NCBI GenBank assembly: GCA_964634605.1 | Contig: CAZWLJ010000012.1 | Coordinates: 1-59,843, forward strand | Direction: 5' to 3' | Source of the DNA: UPXZ01 sp964634605 | GTDB lineage: Bacteria > Bacteroidota > Bacteroidia > Bacteroidales > Paludibacteraceae | Length of the DNA stretch: 59,843 nucleotides | Shown: one piece after another, positions 37,298 through 45,811 of the stretch | How the letters are laid out: every line of letters begins with the position of its first letter | Position numbering within the stretch: position 1 is the first letter of the stretch | Position numbers and translations under genes: made by a program | Notes under the pieces: model-generated | What the model was told of the DNA's origin: nothing | Databases searched by the model: none | The model's input: the letters and a program-made list of their open reading frames with translations, nothing else

Positions 37298-37899
37298 TTA
37301 CTGTATCTCAAACAACGCTTCGTCCTGCATCACGGATGAGCCTGCAGCCGCGCAAACCCGAACAATTGTTCCGCTTCTTTCGGCCAGGATGTTATTCTCC
37401 ATTTTCATCGATTCCATTACCATCAGCACTTGGCCTTCTTTGAAAGCGTCACCTTCTTTGACCATAATTTTCAGCACGCTACCCGGAAGCGGTGCGTTGA
37501 TGGTTTTTGAACTTGGTTTGGCTGTAATTGGCATGGGAGCCAGTTTTTCAGCCACTTTGTTTTCGCCCGGTATGGTTTTGATGTCCTTACGAACCAGAAT
37601 CGGAGTTTTCGGAGTTTGTCTCTTCTTGTGAATGTGAATGGAGTATGGATTACCATTTACCTCTACATCAGCCACATCATCGTCAATATCTTTCACGACA
37701 ACGTTGTANNNNNNNNNNNNNNNNNNNNNNNNNNNNNNNNNNNNNNNNNNNNNNNNNNNNNNNNNNNNNNNNNNNNNNNNNNNNNNNNNNNNNNNNNNNN
37801 NNNNNNNNCATTTACCTCTACATCAGCCACATCATCGTCAATATCTTTCACGACAACGTTGTATTCTTTTTCGTTTATTGTAAATTTATATTTTTTCAT
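37298..37899 (-). CDS. Biotin carboxyl carrier protein of methylmalonyl-CoA decarboxylase/propionyl-CoA carboxylase (interrupted by assembly gap)
   Basis: The two parts read MKKYKFTINEKEYNVVVKD... and ...GSVLKIMVKEGDAFKEG, with the biotin-accepting lysine in ESMKMEN near the C-terminus. Together they form a biotinyl domain protein. A 100-base N run (37709-37808) lies inside, flanked by an exact 55-base duplication (37654-37708 and 37809-37863). If the duplicate and the Ns are collapsed the frame is continuous and encodes about 148 residues, so the gene is probably intact in the genome. It would carry the carboxyl group between subunits. It is the last gene of a four-gene operon. Confidence 0.85.
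37709..37808. other. Assembly gap (100 N) with identical 55-base flanks
   Basis: The 55 bases before and the 55 bases after the N run are identical. This is what two contigs overlapping by one k-mer look like after scaffolding, and suggests the gap is false: 155 bases (100 N plus one copy of the overlap) are probably not in the real genome. Confidence 0.9.
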
Positions 37900-38026
37900 C
37901 TGTTTATTTTTTATTTTCTAAATTATTGCCAGATGTAACACGCCATTAAACATTCCCTTGTATTTGAGAATTTTCTCAAATGGCTGTTTCATGTGTTTGT
38001 TGATTTTTTTTATTTTTCAGAAAGTA

Positions 38027-38359
38027 TTAACGCTGTAAATTATTCATGCTGTAAATTTTTGAACTCCAGGGTGAATAGCGTCTTTGAATGCGATCGATGG
38101 TAAGCACGTTGCTTTCTTCGTCATGAACTTCTTCGCTTGTATAGAGGTGCAATGCCATAAAAGCAGCAACCAGTTCGTCGTTTTCTTCTGTATTATCTGC
38201 TTTGATAACAGTTTGATGCACAGATTCCGGCATAATAGCTTCTTTCTGCTGATTCTGATTCGCCTGCAATTTTTTGTTTCTGACAACCAAAAATGCGATG
38301 ACAGCCAGTACAGCCACAAAAGCTATGATTATTAATGTTAATTCGAGACCTCCCAACAT
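38027..38359 (-). CDS. OadG-family (sodium-pump decarboxylase gamma) small membrane protein
   Basis: A 110-residue protein with one N-terminal membrane helix (LELTLIIIAFVAVLAVIAFLVV) and a C-terminal part typical of gamma subunits (ENDELVAAFMALHLY; ESNVLTIDR; YSPWSSKIY). In sodium-translocating decarboxylases the gamma subunit holds the complex together. Here it lies between mmdA and the biotin carrier. The beta subunit (the sodium channel) is not encoded nearby. Confidence 0.88.
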   Translation of the reverse strand: MLGGLELTLIIIAFVAVLAVIAFLVVRNKKLQANQNQQKEAIMPESVHQTVIKADNTEENDELVAAFMALHLYTSEEVHDEESNVLTIDRIQRRYSPWSSKIYSMNNLQR

Positions 38360-38389
38360 GTTATTTTGTTTTTAGGTTGATATTTGTGA

Positions 38390-39949
38390 TTATAAAGGAA
38401 TATTCGCATGTTTGCGCGGAGGATTCACCACCTTCTTGGTCTGCAGTGCTTCAAAAGCGCGGATAACACGGAAACGGGTATTGCGCGGTTCAATCACATC
38501 GTCGATATAACCGAAAGAAGCAGCTTCGTACGGATTTGCAAATTTATCCTTGTACTCGATTTCCTTTTCGGAAATATATGTTTTGCGTTCTTCCGGATCG
38601 GTTATGGCAGCGATGGTTTTACCTTCAAGCACTTCAATTGCTCCGGCAGCTCCCATTACAGCGATTTCCGCTGTAGGCCATGCGTAGTTGAAATCGCCTC
38701 TGAGCTGTTTGCAACTCATCACGTCGTGTGCGCCACCGTACGATTTGCGGATTGTTACAGTCACTTTCGGAATAGTGGCTTCGCCGTATGCAAATAATAA
38801 TTTGGCACCATTAGTAATGATACCGGCATATTCCTGACCCGATCCGGGCAAGAAACCGGGAACGTCCACCAGGGTGAGCACGGGGATATTGAATGCATCG
38901 CAGAAGCGAACGAAGCGGGCTGCCTTGCGCGAGGCATCCACATCGAGTACGCCTGCCAGGTAGTTGGGCTGGTTGGCTACGATACCTGTGGAAGCGCCGT
39001 TGAAACGGGCAAAACCAACAATGATGTTACGTGCATAGTGACGGTGAATTTCGAGGAATTCTCCGTTGTCCACAATGGCATGAATCACATCTTTCATATC
39101 ATAAGGCTGGTTCGGATTATCGGGGATAATGCTGTTCAGCGAATCTTCCAGACGGTCAATCGGGTCTTTCGATTTGAGCAGTGGCGGTTCTTCCAGGTTG
39201 TTTTGTGGCATGTAGGAGATGAGCTTGCGGATAAGCATGGAGCCTTCTTCCTCGTTTTCAACCTTGAAGTGCGTTACACCTGATTTGCGTGCATGTACAT
39301 CAGCTCCACCGAGGTCTTCGGTGGTGATATCTTCACCGGTAACCGATTTCACTACCTTAGGGCCGGTTACAAACATATAGCTGTTTTGCTCGGTCATCAG
39401 GATAAAGTCGGTCAAAGCAGGGGAATAAACCGCGCCACCGGCACAGGGGCCGTAAATGGCTGAAATCTGGGGAACAACACCTGATGCCAGAATGTTGCGC
39501 TGGAATATCTCGGCGTATCCTGCCAGTGAGGTTACCCCTTCCTGGATGCGTGCACCACCCGAGTCGTTGATGCCGATGATGGGAGCGCCCATTTTCATGG
39601 CCATATCCATCACTTTACAGATTTTCTGTGCCATGGTTTCGGAGAGCGAGCCGCCGAATACGGTGAAATCCTGTGCAAAAATAAATACAATACGTCCGTC
39701 AATGGTACCGTGGCCTGTTACAACGCCATCACCCATGTATTTTTCTCTCTCAAGACCGAAGTTGGTACTTCTGTGGGTTACGAACATGTCAAGTTCTTCG
39801 AAGCTGCCTTCGTCGAGCAACATGTCAATACGTTCACGTGCTGTGAGTTTTCCTTTTTTGTGCTGAGAAGCAATTCTTTTTTCGCCGCCGCCTAATTTTG
39901 CCTGCACGCGTTTTTCAATCAGATCTGCTACCTTTTCCTGATTTTTCAT
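38390..39949 (-). CDS. mmdA: Methylmalonyl-CoA decarboxylase alpha / propionyl-CoA carboxylase beta-type carboxyltransferase
   Basis: The 519-residue protein has the acyl-CoA carboxyltransferase fold: MVTHRSTNFGLE-like start region, GGSLSETMAQKICKVMD, SGGARIQEGVTSLAGY, and the C-terminal IRKSYGGAHDVMSCKQL. It moves a carboxyl group between acyl-CoA and biotin. With mce upstream and gamma plus biotin carrier downstream, methylmalonyl-CoA decarboxylase (propionate pathway) is the likely role. Propionyl-CoA carboxylase would also need a biotin carboxylase, which is not in the window. Confidence 0.92.
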   Translation of the reverse strand: MKNQEKVADLIEKRVQAKLGGGEKRIASQHKKGKLTARERIDMLLDEGSFEELDMFVTHRSTNFGLEREKYMGDGVVTGHGTIDGRIVFIFAQDFTVFGGSLSETMAQKICKVMDMAMKMGAPIIGINDSGGARIQEGVTSLAGYAEIFQRNILASGVVPQISAIYGPCAGGAVYSPALTDFILMTEQNSYMFVTGPKVVKSVTGEDITTEDLGGADVHARKSGVTHFKVENEEEGSMLIRKLISYMPQNNLEEPPLLKSKDPIDRLEDSLNSIIPDNPNQPYDMKDVIHAIVDNGEFLEIHRHYARNIIVGFARFNGASTGIVANQPNYLAGVLDVDASRKAARFVRFCDAFNIPVLTLVDVPGFLPGSGQEYAGIITNGAKLLFAYGEATIPKVTVTIRKSYGGAHDVMSCKQLRGDFNYAWPTAEIAVMGAAGAIEVLEGKTIAAITDPEERKTYISEKEIEYKDKFANPYEAASFGYIDDVIEPRNTRFRVIRAFEALQTKKVVNPPRKHANIPL

Positions 39950-40005
39950 GTGATAAATAAATTTAATCTTTTGATGTATGTGAATTAATAATTATTTCCG
40001 GACAA

Positions 40006-40428
40006 TTAGCAACCCGTTTTATTCGGATTTTCGCAAAGCTCTGTGAGCACTCCGATTGTTGATTTGGGATGCAGGAAAGCGATATTCAGCCCTTCGGCTC
40101 CTTTGCGCGGCTGCTTGTCAATGAGCTGAACTCCCCGGAGTTCAATCACTTCAAGGGCTTCTTTCAATCCGTCTTCCACGGCAAATGCAATGTGATGAAT
40201 TCCTTCACCTTTCTTCTCGATGAATTTACCTACCGGCCCTTCGGGATCGGTTGATTCCAGCAGTTCGATTTTGGTCTGGCCTATTTTCAGAAATGCTGTT
40301 TTAACTTTCTGATCTGCCACTTCTTCCACGGCGTAACACTCGAGTCCCAATACCTTTTCGTAAAATGGTAAAGCTGCTTCAATACTTTTAACGGCAATAC
40401 CCAAATGTTCGATATGACTTAACTTCAT
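40006..40428 (-). CDS. mce: Methylmalonyl-CoA epimerase
   Basis: The 140-residue glyoxalase-fold protein begins MKLSHIEHLGIAVKSIEAAL and has the metal-binding pattern at His (SHIEHLGIAV), FIEKKGEGIHHIAFAVED and a later Glu. It converts S- to R-methylmalonyl-CoA. It is the first gene of the operon mce-mmdA-oadG-biotin carrier, which links succinyl-CoA metabolism to propionyl-CoA. Confidence 0.94.
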   Translation of the reverse strand: MKLSHIEHLGIAVKSIEAALPFYEKVLGLECYAVEEVADQKVKTAFLKIGQTKIELLESTDPEGPVGKFIEKKGEGIHHIAFAVEDGLKEALEVIELRGVQLIDKQPRKGAEGLNIAFLHPKSTIGVLTELCENPNKTGC

Positions 40429-40470
40429 AGCTTAAATAATTGATGTATATGTTTTTAATGATTTGTTTGA

Positions 40471-40518
40471 CAAAAAAAAGGCGTATAATTACGGAATTAT
40501 TTCCATAATTATACGCCT
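40471..40518 (-). terminator. Strong terminator after sufE
   Basis: A 13-bp perfect stem (40479-40491 with 40506-40518) that extends further with GGAA/TTCC, followed by eight T on the minus strand. It separates sufE from mce. Confidence 0.9.
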
Positions 40519-40644
40519 GCAAAATTACTTAAATAAAATGGTATGGCAATGAAACAATTTGCTTTTTTGAAGCAACAGAAGATTTGTCAATTTATTGGTT
40601 CACAAAGATGTTTTTTGTAAGAAAAAAGCGTTTTTTTTAATCTG

Positions 40645-41067
40645 TTATTCACCTTTCATCTTGTAAACAAGCGCATACATTTTCATCTGTTTCACCATCG
40701 CCAGCAGTCCGTTGGAGCGGGTGGGCGAGAGATGTTCTTTCAGGCCTATCTTTTCGATGAAGTAGAGGTCGGTGTTGATGATCTCATCGGGTGTCTGGTC
40801 TGAGAGTACCTGAAGCAAAAGTGCTACAATGCCTTTCACGAGGATGGCATCGCTTTCGCCCGTGAATTTTACTTTTCCACCGGCCAGCTCGGCATTCAGC
40901 CAGACCCGGCTCTGGCAGCCTTCGATGATGTTCTGGGGTATTTTGTACTTTTCATCCATCGGTTCGAGCGAGTTGCCCAGGTCGATGAGCAGTGCGTATT
41001 TGTCCATCCAGTCGTCGAACTGGTTGAAATCGGCAATGATCTGATCCTGTATTTTGTTGATGTTCAT
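40645..41067 (-). CDS. sufE: SufE family sulfur acceptor protein
   Basis: 140 residues, with the sulfur-acceptor Cys51 in NIIEGCQSRVWL. SufE receives sulfane sulfur from the cysteine desulfurase SufS, encoded just upstream at 41.4 kb on the same strand, and passes it to the SufBCD scaffold. The intervening ~360 bases hold a decayed gene, so it is unclear whether both are in one transcript. Confidence 0.93.
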   Translation of the reverse strand: MNINKIQDQIIADFNQFDDWMDKYALLIDLGNSLEPMDEKYKIPQNIIEGCQSRVWLNAELAGGKVKFTGESDAILVKGIVALLLQVLSDQTPDEIINTDLYFIEKIGLKEHLSPTRSNGLLAMVKQMKMYALVYKMKGE

Positions 41068-41098
41068 ATATATAATTGTGAATTGTGAGCAGTGAGCG

Positions 41099-41344
41099 TT
41101 ACTGCTTTTTGATTGTTGTTCGTGTTTCTGAAAATATTTTTACTGGTTCGTTCTATTCTTCCATAATGTGTGAGAATCTGGAAACATCCATTCATTCAGC
41201 TTTTCCAATAATTTCTTGCAAGAATTCAGTTTCACCGGCTTCTTCTAAAACGATACAAAGCTTCGAATATTTCTCAGCTTCAATAAGTCCACGGGTGAAT
41301 GCCCTGAAATTAGCAGCAACAGACGTTCCGGGCGAAGCAATTAT
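41099..41344 (-). pseudogene. Decayed four-helix-bundle protein (S23/IVP-type family)
   Basis: On the minus strand the frame reads IIASPGTSVAANFRAFTRG..., then LCIVLEEAGETEF and a TGA at 41192-41194. In the same frame, after a further TAG, NEPVKIFSETRTTIKKQ* resembles the usual C-terminal end of the family. The N-terminal part is missing. Two in-frame stops and the lack of a start mark it as a pseudogene. These proteins are frequent single-copy accessory genes in Bacteroidota. The flanks hold degenerate purine-rich repeats (41080-41100 and 41395-41430). Confidence 0.75.
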
Positions 41345-41430
41345 TTACCAATAATTCGTAATTTCTCTGATTTTTTGCAATAATCTGAGTAAAAACGCAC
41401 CGCTCACCACTTACCGCTTACCTCTCACCG

Positions 41431-42657
41431 CTACGACAGCATTCCCACAACCCTTTTCAGCGCCCCGATAAAGGTGTCGATTTCTTCCCGGGTGTTGTAA
41501 AATGAAAATGATACCCTCACTGTACCCGGAATGCCCAGTTCGTCCATCAGCGGCTGAGCGCAGTGATGACCCGTTCGTACGGCTATACCGAGTTTGTCCA
41601 GCAGCATCCCGATGTCGTAGGGATGAATGTTCCCAACAAGGAATGAAATGACCGAGCTTTTCTTGTCGGCAGTTCCGATGATTTTTATTCCCTCAATTTC
41701 CATCAGCCGGTTTGTTGTATAGAGGGTCAGTTCTTCTTCGTAAGCTGAAATTCTGTCGATACCGGTATTTTCAATGTAGCGCAGTGCTTCTGCCAGTGCC
41801 GTCGAACCGATGTAATCCGGTGTGCCAGCCTCGAATTTGAACGGAAGTTCGTTGAAGGTGGTTTTTTCAAAAGTAACGGTGCGTATCATTTCACCGCCAC
41901 CCTGGTAGGGAGGTATTTTCTCCAGCCATTCCCTTTTGCCGTAGAGAACTCCTATGCCGGTGGGTGCGTACACCTTGTGTCCCGAAAAAACGTAAAAATC
42001 GGCATCCAGCTTCTGCATATCAACCTGCATATGAGGCAATGCCTGTGCTCCGTCAATCAGAACGGGAATATTCAGGGCGTGAGCCATCGGGATTATTTCA
42101 ACTGCCGGATTAACAGTGCCAAGAACGTTGGAAACATGAGCGATTGCAACCAGTTTGGTTTTGTTGTTCAGAAGCGACCTGAATGCATTCAGGTCTAATT
42201 CACCTTTTTCGTTCATCGGCACCACCCGCAGTTTCATCCCTTTCCGTTCGCAGAGCATTTGCCAGGGTACAATGTTGGAATGATGTTCCATCACCGAAAT
42301 AACGATTTCGTCGCCATCGTGGCAGGCATATTCGCCATACGAAAAAGCCACCAGATTGATTGCTTCGGTAGTGCCGCGGGTGAAAATAATTTCATCCGGA
42401 GATGCCGCGTTGATATAGGTTGCAATGTATTTCCGCGCCTCTTCATGCGCTTCGGTTGCTTTCTGGCTCAGGAAATGAACCCCGCGGTGTATGTTGGCAT
42501 TCAGATGCTCGTAGCCATACACTATCCGGTCAAGCACTGCCTTTGGCTTTTGAGTCGTGGCTGCGTTGTCAAAATAAATCAGTGGCTTGTTGTAAATTTT
42601 CTCGGTTAGAATCGGGAAGTCAGCACGTATGCGTTGTATTTCCTGTGGAGTCATCAT
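41431..42657 (-). CDS. sufS: Cysteine desulfurase SufS
   Basis: The 408-residue class II cysteine desulfurase begins MMTPQEIQRIRADFPIL, has the PLP lysine in VFSGHKVYAPTG and the catalytic Cys in RTGHHCAQPLMDEL. It releases sulfur from cysteine to SufE for iron-sulfur cluster assembly. A -7-like CAAAATTA (minus strand TAATTTTG, 42686-42693) lies ~30 bases upstream. Confidence 0.96.
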   Translation of the reverse strand: MMTPQEIQRIRADFPILTEKIYNKPLIYFDNAATTQKPKAVLDRIVYGYEHLNANIHRGVHFLSQKATEAHEEARKYIATYINAASPDEIIFTRGTTEAINLVAFSYGEYACHDGDEIVISVMEHHSNIVPWQMLCERKGMKLRVVPMNEKGELDLNAFRSLLNNKTKLVAIAHVSNVLGTVNPAVEIIPMAHALNIPVLIDGAQALPHMQVDMQKLDADFYVFSGHKVYAPTGIGVLYGKREWLEKIPPYQGGGEMIRTVTFEKTTFNELPFKFEAGTPDYIGSTALAEALRYIENTGIDRISAYEEELTLYTTNRLMEIEGIKIIGTADKKSSVISFLVGNIHPYDIGMLLDKLGIAVRTGHHCAQPLMDELGIPGTVRVSFSFYNTREEIDTFIGALKRVVGMLS

Positions 42658-42782
42658 TTCTTTTCAAATGGTCTGTATTTGAGCACAAAATTAATGTTTT
42701 TTTTATGAATAATATTCACGTGTCTGTCCGAAAAGCAATTTTCCCTTTCCGGCCTGCAGTATACGCTTTATGAACCTGCCGG

Positions 42783-43715
42783 TTATTCGTCCCAGATATT
42801 TTTGTACGTGTAAGGTCCGCGCGGTACCACAGCATAAAGCCCTTTCGAATTTCGCTGATTCCGGTTCAGCTCAGCCAGTTTTACCATATCGGCTTCATCC
42901 GGTTTTACATACACCGAACCGAAATTTTCACGGATACGTTCGGCGTTCACTGATTTCGGGATTACCGACAGGTTGCGCTGCATTCCCCAGGCAAGAACTA
43001 CCTGTGCTCCCGTGCAGTTGTGCTTGTGTGCAATTTCTCCGACAACCGGATTTTTGGTAATCGAATCGTCGGAATTTACGATATGACGGCTGCCGAGAGG
43101 TGAATAGGCGGTGACAAGAATTTCATTTGCCTGGCAGAAATCAATCAGCTCATTCTGCTGAAAATAGGGATGTACTTCCACTTGATTCACTTCTGGCTGG
43201 ATGACCGCGTGCTCTTTCAGGTTTTGAAGTTTCGGAATGCTGAAATTCGAGACCCCGATATGTCTTGTCAGTCCGTTCATTTTCAGGTCTTCCATGGCCT
43301 GCCAGGTGACTGACAGAGGCAGCTCATCCGGCGAAATAAGTTCATCGGCCGATCCCGCGTGTTCTTTTCTGAAAGCCAGAGGCCAGTGAATAAGGTATAA
43401 ATCCAGGTAATCGAGCTGTAAATCTTTCAGGGATTGGCGGATGGCCGGTTCGACCTGTTCGGGTGAGTGAGAATTATTCCATAGCTTGGAGGTGATAAAA
43501 AGGTCTTCGCGTCTGACTATACCCTTCGACATGACAAACCGAAGCGCTTTGCCGATTTCTTTTTCATTTTTATAAATGAAAGCGCAGTCGATATGCCGGT
43601 AGCCTGTTCTGATAGCCTCTATTACTGCATTGTAAACCTCCGACGGTTTCGAAAGCCAGGTTCCGAGACCGAGGACAGGCATCTGATCGCCATTTGAAAA
43701 TTTCATTGTATTCAT
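42783..43715 (-). CDS. Aldo/keto reductase
   Basis: The 310-residue TIM-barrel protein has the AKR signature: GLGTWLSKPSEVYNAVIEAI, DCAFIYKNEKEIGKAL with catalytic Asp/Tyr, and FITSKLWNN, LDLYLIHWP and VLAWGMQRNLSVIPKS for NADPH binding. It reduces aldehydes or ketones with NADPH; the substrate is unknown. It is a single gene, divergent from the GH20 hexosaminidase. Start is either the ATG at 43715 or, nine bases later, at 43706. Confidence 0.92.
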   Translation of the reverse strand: MNTMKFSNGDQMPVLGLGTWLSKPSEVYNAVIEAIRTGYRHIDCAFIYKNEKEIGKALRFVMSKGIVRREDLFITSKLWNNSHSPEQVEPAIRQSLKDLQLDYLDLYLIHWPLAFRKEHAGSADELISPDELPLSVTWQAMEDLKMNGLTRHIGVSNFSIPKLQNLKEHAVIQPEVNQVEVHPYFQQNELIDFCQANEILVTAYSPLGSRHIVNSDDSITKNPVVGEIAHKHNCTGAQVVLAWGMQRNLSVIPKSVNAERIRENFGSVYVKPDEADMVKLAELNRNQRNSKGLYAVVPRGPYTYKNIWDE

Positions 43716-43783
43716 ACCGGTAGTTATTAATTTGAATTTTTGCAGAGATGATTTCTCGGAAATTTCCTTTCAGTAAATCCAAT

Positions 43784-43814
43784 TTGTAAGTTATTAACGA
43801 AATTTGTAGCTTTG
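43784..43814 (+). promoter_or_regulatory. Promoter (TTG-N20-TAGCTTTG) of the GH20 gene
   Basis: TTG at 43784-43786, 20-base spacer, TAGCTTTG at 43807-43814, about 30 bases before the ATG at 43844. Confidence 0.75.
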
Positions 43815-43843
43815 TAGTTCAAATATATGAAAAAAACACCGCT

Positions 43844-45748
43844 ATGAAAAGAAATTTAATTGCTTTTTGCCTGACTTTGGTTTTCTCAGGCATGTATGCG
43901 CAGAAAAACCCGGTCACTGAACTTAACCTTATCCCGGAGCCGGTTTCCACGGTTGCCGGTCAGGGACATTTTACGCTGCCTGAACATGTAACGCTTCTTC
44001 GTCCCGAAGGAGCAGAAAATGATCTGACCGCAGGTTTCCTGTCCGAAAAACTGACAAACACATGCAATAGCCGGGTGACAGTAAAAAAATCGGGCAAAGC
44101 AACCATTCAGCTTCTGCTGAATCAAACTGCAGACGCTACCACCGGTAACGAAGGATACACCCTGAAAGTAACCCCCAAAAATATTTTTATCCGGGCGAAT
44201 ACGCCTGCTGGCTTATTTTACGGAGTCCAAACCCTCATTCAACTCTTTCCGCCCCGGATTGAAAGTGCGGATAAGGCGGAAAACACGGAATGGAAAATTC
44301 CCGTGGTCGAAATCACCGACTATCCGCGCGTTGGCTGGCGGGGACTGATGCTCGATGTGTCACGCCATTTCTTTACGGTAGCTGAAGTAAAACAGTATAT
44401 CGACAAGATGGTGCGCTACAAATTCAACATGCTGCACTGGCACCTGACCGACGATGAAGGCTGGCGAATTGAAATAAAATCGCTCCCGAAACTTACATCA
44501 GTGGGTGCCTGGCGTACTGAAAAAACCGGATGGTTCGGCAGTTTTTCACCTTCCAAACCCGGCGAACCGAAGAATTACGGCGGATTCTATACCCAGGAAC
44601 AGATTAAAGACGTGATTGCATACGCCAAAGAACGTCACGTGCAGATTATGCCCGAAATAGATGTGCCCGGCCACAGTTCCGCGGCGCTGGCAGCCTATCC
44701 TGAACTATCCTGCTTCCCCGCAACCGACGATAAACACGTCAGGGACGGTGCCCCGTTTTTAGACTGGAATACCGGTGGCAGACCTGCAGCAATCATGGAA
44801 AACACCCTTTGCCCTGCCAGCGAAAATGTATATGATTTCATGGATAAAGTGCTCACCGAGGTGGCTGCATTATTCCCCTTCGAATACATCCATACCGGTG
44901 GCGACGAAGCTCCCTATACCTTCTGGGAAAAAAGTCCGGACGTAAAACAGCTTATGGAACGCGAGGGGCTTAAGAATCTGGCCGAAGTTCAGTCCTATTT
45001 CGGTAAAAGAGTGGAGAAAATCATTCTTTCAAAAGGTAAAAAGATGATGGGATGGGACGAAATACTGGAAGGCGGCATCACACCCACCACCGGACTGATG
45101 AGCTGGCGGGGAATCAGCCATGGCATCGAAGCATCGAAATCAGGACATCCGGTTGTGATGAGTCCCTCAAATTTTGTTTACATCGATTTGATGCAGGGCG
45201 ACGTGAGTACCGAACCACGCGTGTACAACTCGCTGAGGCTCAGCCAGACGTACAAATTCAACCCCGTACCCGAAGGAGCTGATCCGAAGTACATCCTGGG
45301 CGGACAGGGTAACCTCTGGACCGAGCAGATTTACAACATGCGGCAGGCCGAATACATGACCTGGCCCCGCGGGCTTGCCATTGCTGAATCTCTGTGGTCG
45401 CCCGAAAGTAAAAAGGACTACAACAACTTCATCCGGAAAACCGAAAATCATTTCGTCCGCTTTGACTATGCCCGTACTAAGTATTCACCGGCCATGTACG
45501 ATCCGATAATCCGGGTGAAGAAACAGGGTGAAAAATTCTCCGTGGAACTTACGCCCGAAATAGAAGGGCTGGATATCTACACCAGTTTTGATAACTCCGA
45601 ACCGGATCATTTCTATCCGAAATATACCAAACCCCTGCTCATACCGCGTGATGCTGGTCTGATGAAAATTACGACCTACAAGGGTAGTAAGCGCGCCGGA
45701 CGCATGATGACACTTCGGGTGGAAGACCTGAAAAACAGGGCGAAATAA
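43844..45748 (+). CDS. Beta-N-acetylhexosaminidase, GH20, exported
   Basis: A signal peptide (about 1-19) is followed by a GH20 N-terminal domain, then the TIM barrel (RGLMLDVSRHFFTVAEV; MLHWHLTDDEGWRIEI; IMPEIDVPGHSSAALAAY), where the catalytic Asp-Glu pair is in HTGGDEAPYTFW, and a C-terminal chitobiase/hexosaminidase-like domain (LDIYTSFDNSEPDHFY). It removes terminal N-acetylhexosamines from glycans or chito-oligosaccharides. No T9SS sorting domain is seen, so periplasmic or outer-membrane location is likely. Alone in its transcript, with promoter and terminator. Confidence 0.94.
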   Translation: MKRNLIAFCLTLVFSGMYAQKNPVTELNLIPEPVSTVAGQGHFTLPEHVTLLRPEGAENDLTAGFLSEKLTNTCNSRVTVKKSGKATIQLLLNQTADATTGNEGYTLKVTPKNIFIRANTPAGLFYGVQTLIQLFPPRIESADKAENTEWKIPVVEITDYPRVGWRGLMLDVSRHFFTVAEVKQYIDKMVRYKFNMLHWHLTDDEGWRIEIKSLPKLTSVGAWRTEKTGWFGSFSPSKPGEPKNYGGFYTQEQIKDVIAYAKERHVQIMPEIDVPGHSSAALAAYPELSCFPATDDKHVRDGAPFLDWNTGGRPAAIMENTLCPASENVYDFMDKVLTEVAALFPFEYIHTGGDEAPYTFWEKSPDVKQLMEREGLKNLAEVQSYFGKRVEKIILSKGKKMMGWDEILEGGITPTTGLMSWRGISHGIEASKSGHPVVMSPSNFVYIDLMQGDVSTEPRVYNSLRLSQTYKFNPVPEGADPKYILGGQGNLWTEQIYNMRQAEYMTWPRGLAIAESLWSPESKKDYNNFIRKTENHFVRFDYARTKYSPAMYDPIIRVKKQGEKFSVELTPEIEGLDIYTSFDNSEPDHFYPKYTKPLLIPRDAGLMKITTYKGSKRAGRMMTLRVEDLKNRAK

Positions 45749-45786
45749 TAAGCAAAACAGCGGTCCCCGGACCGCTGTTTTGCTTA
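45749..45786. terminator. Bidirectional hairpin between GH20 and methyltransferase genes
   Basis: An 18-bp perfect inverted repeat (45749-45766 with 45769-45786) with a C-rich loop, placed between convergent genes. T-runs are short on the plus side. Confidence 0.75.
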
Positions 45787-45811
45787 TTAGAAAAAAGAAT
45801 TTAAAATCAGA

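Noticed and set aside
37298..37899. Apparent frameshift or split of the biotin carrier gene
   Set aside because: The break is caused by the 100-N gap and the duplicated 55 bases; collapsing them restores one frame.
41395..41430. CRISPR-like or microsatellite array before sufS
   Set aside because: Purine-rich degenerate repeats without spacers; typical noise next to four-helix-bundle genes.
43784..43814. Reading the TTG-N20-TAGCTTTG site as a repeat family or operator
   Set aside because: It fits the general promoter consensus and occurs in front of unrelated genes (ptb, lipoprotein, dnaX, pan operon), so it is a standard promoter.
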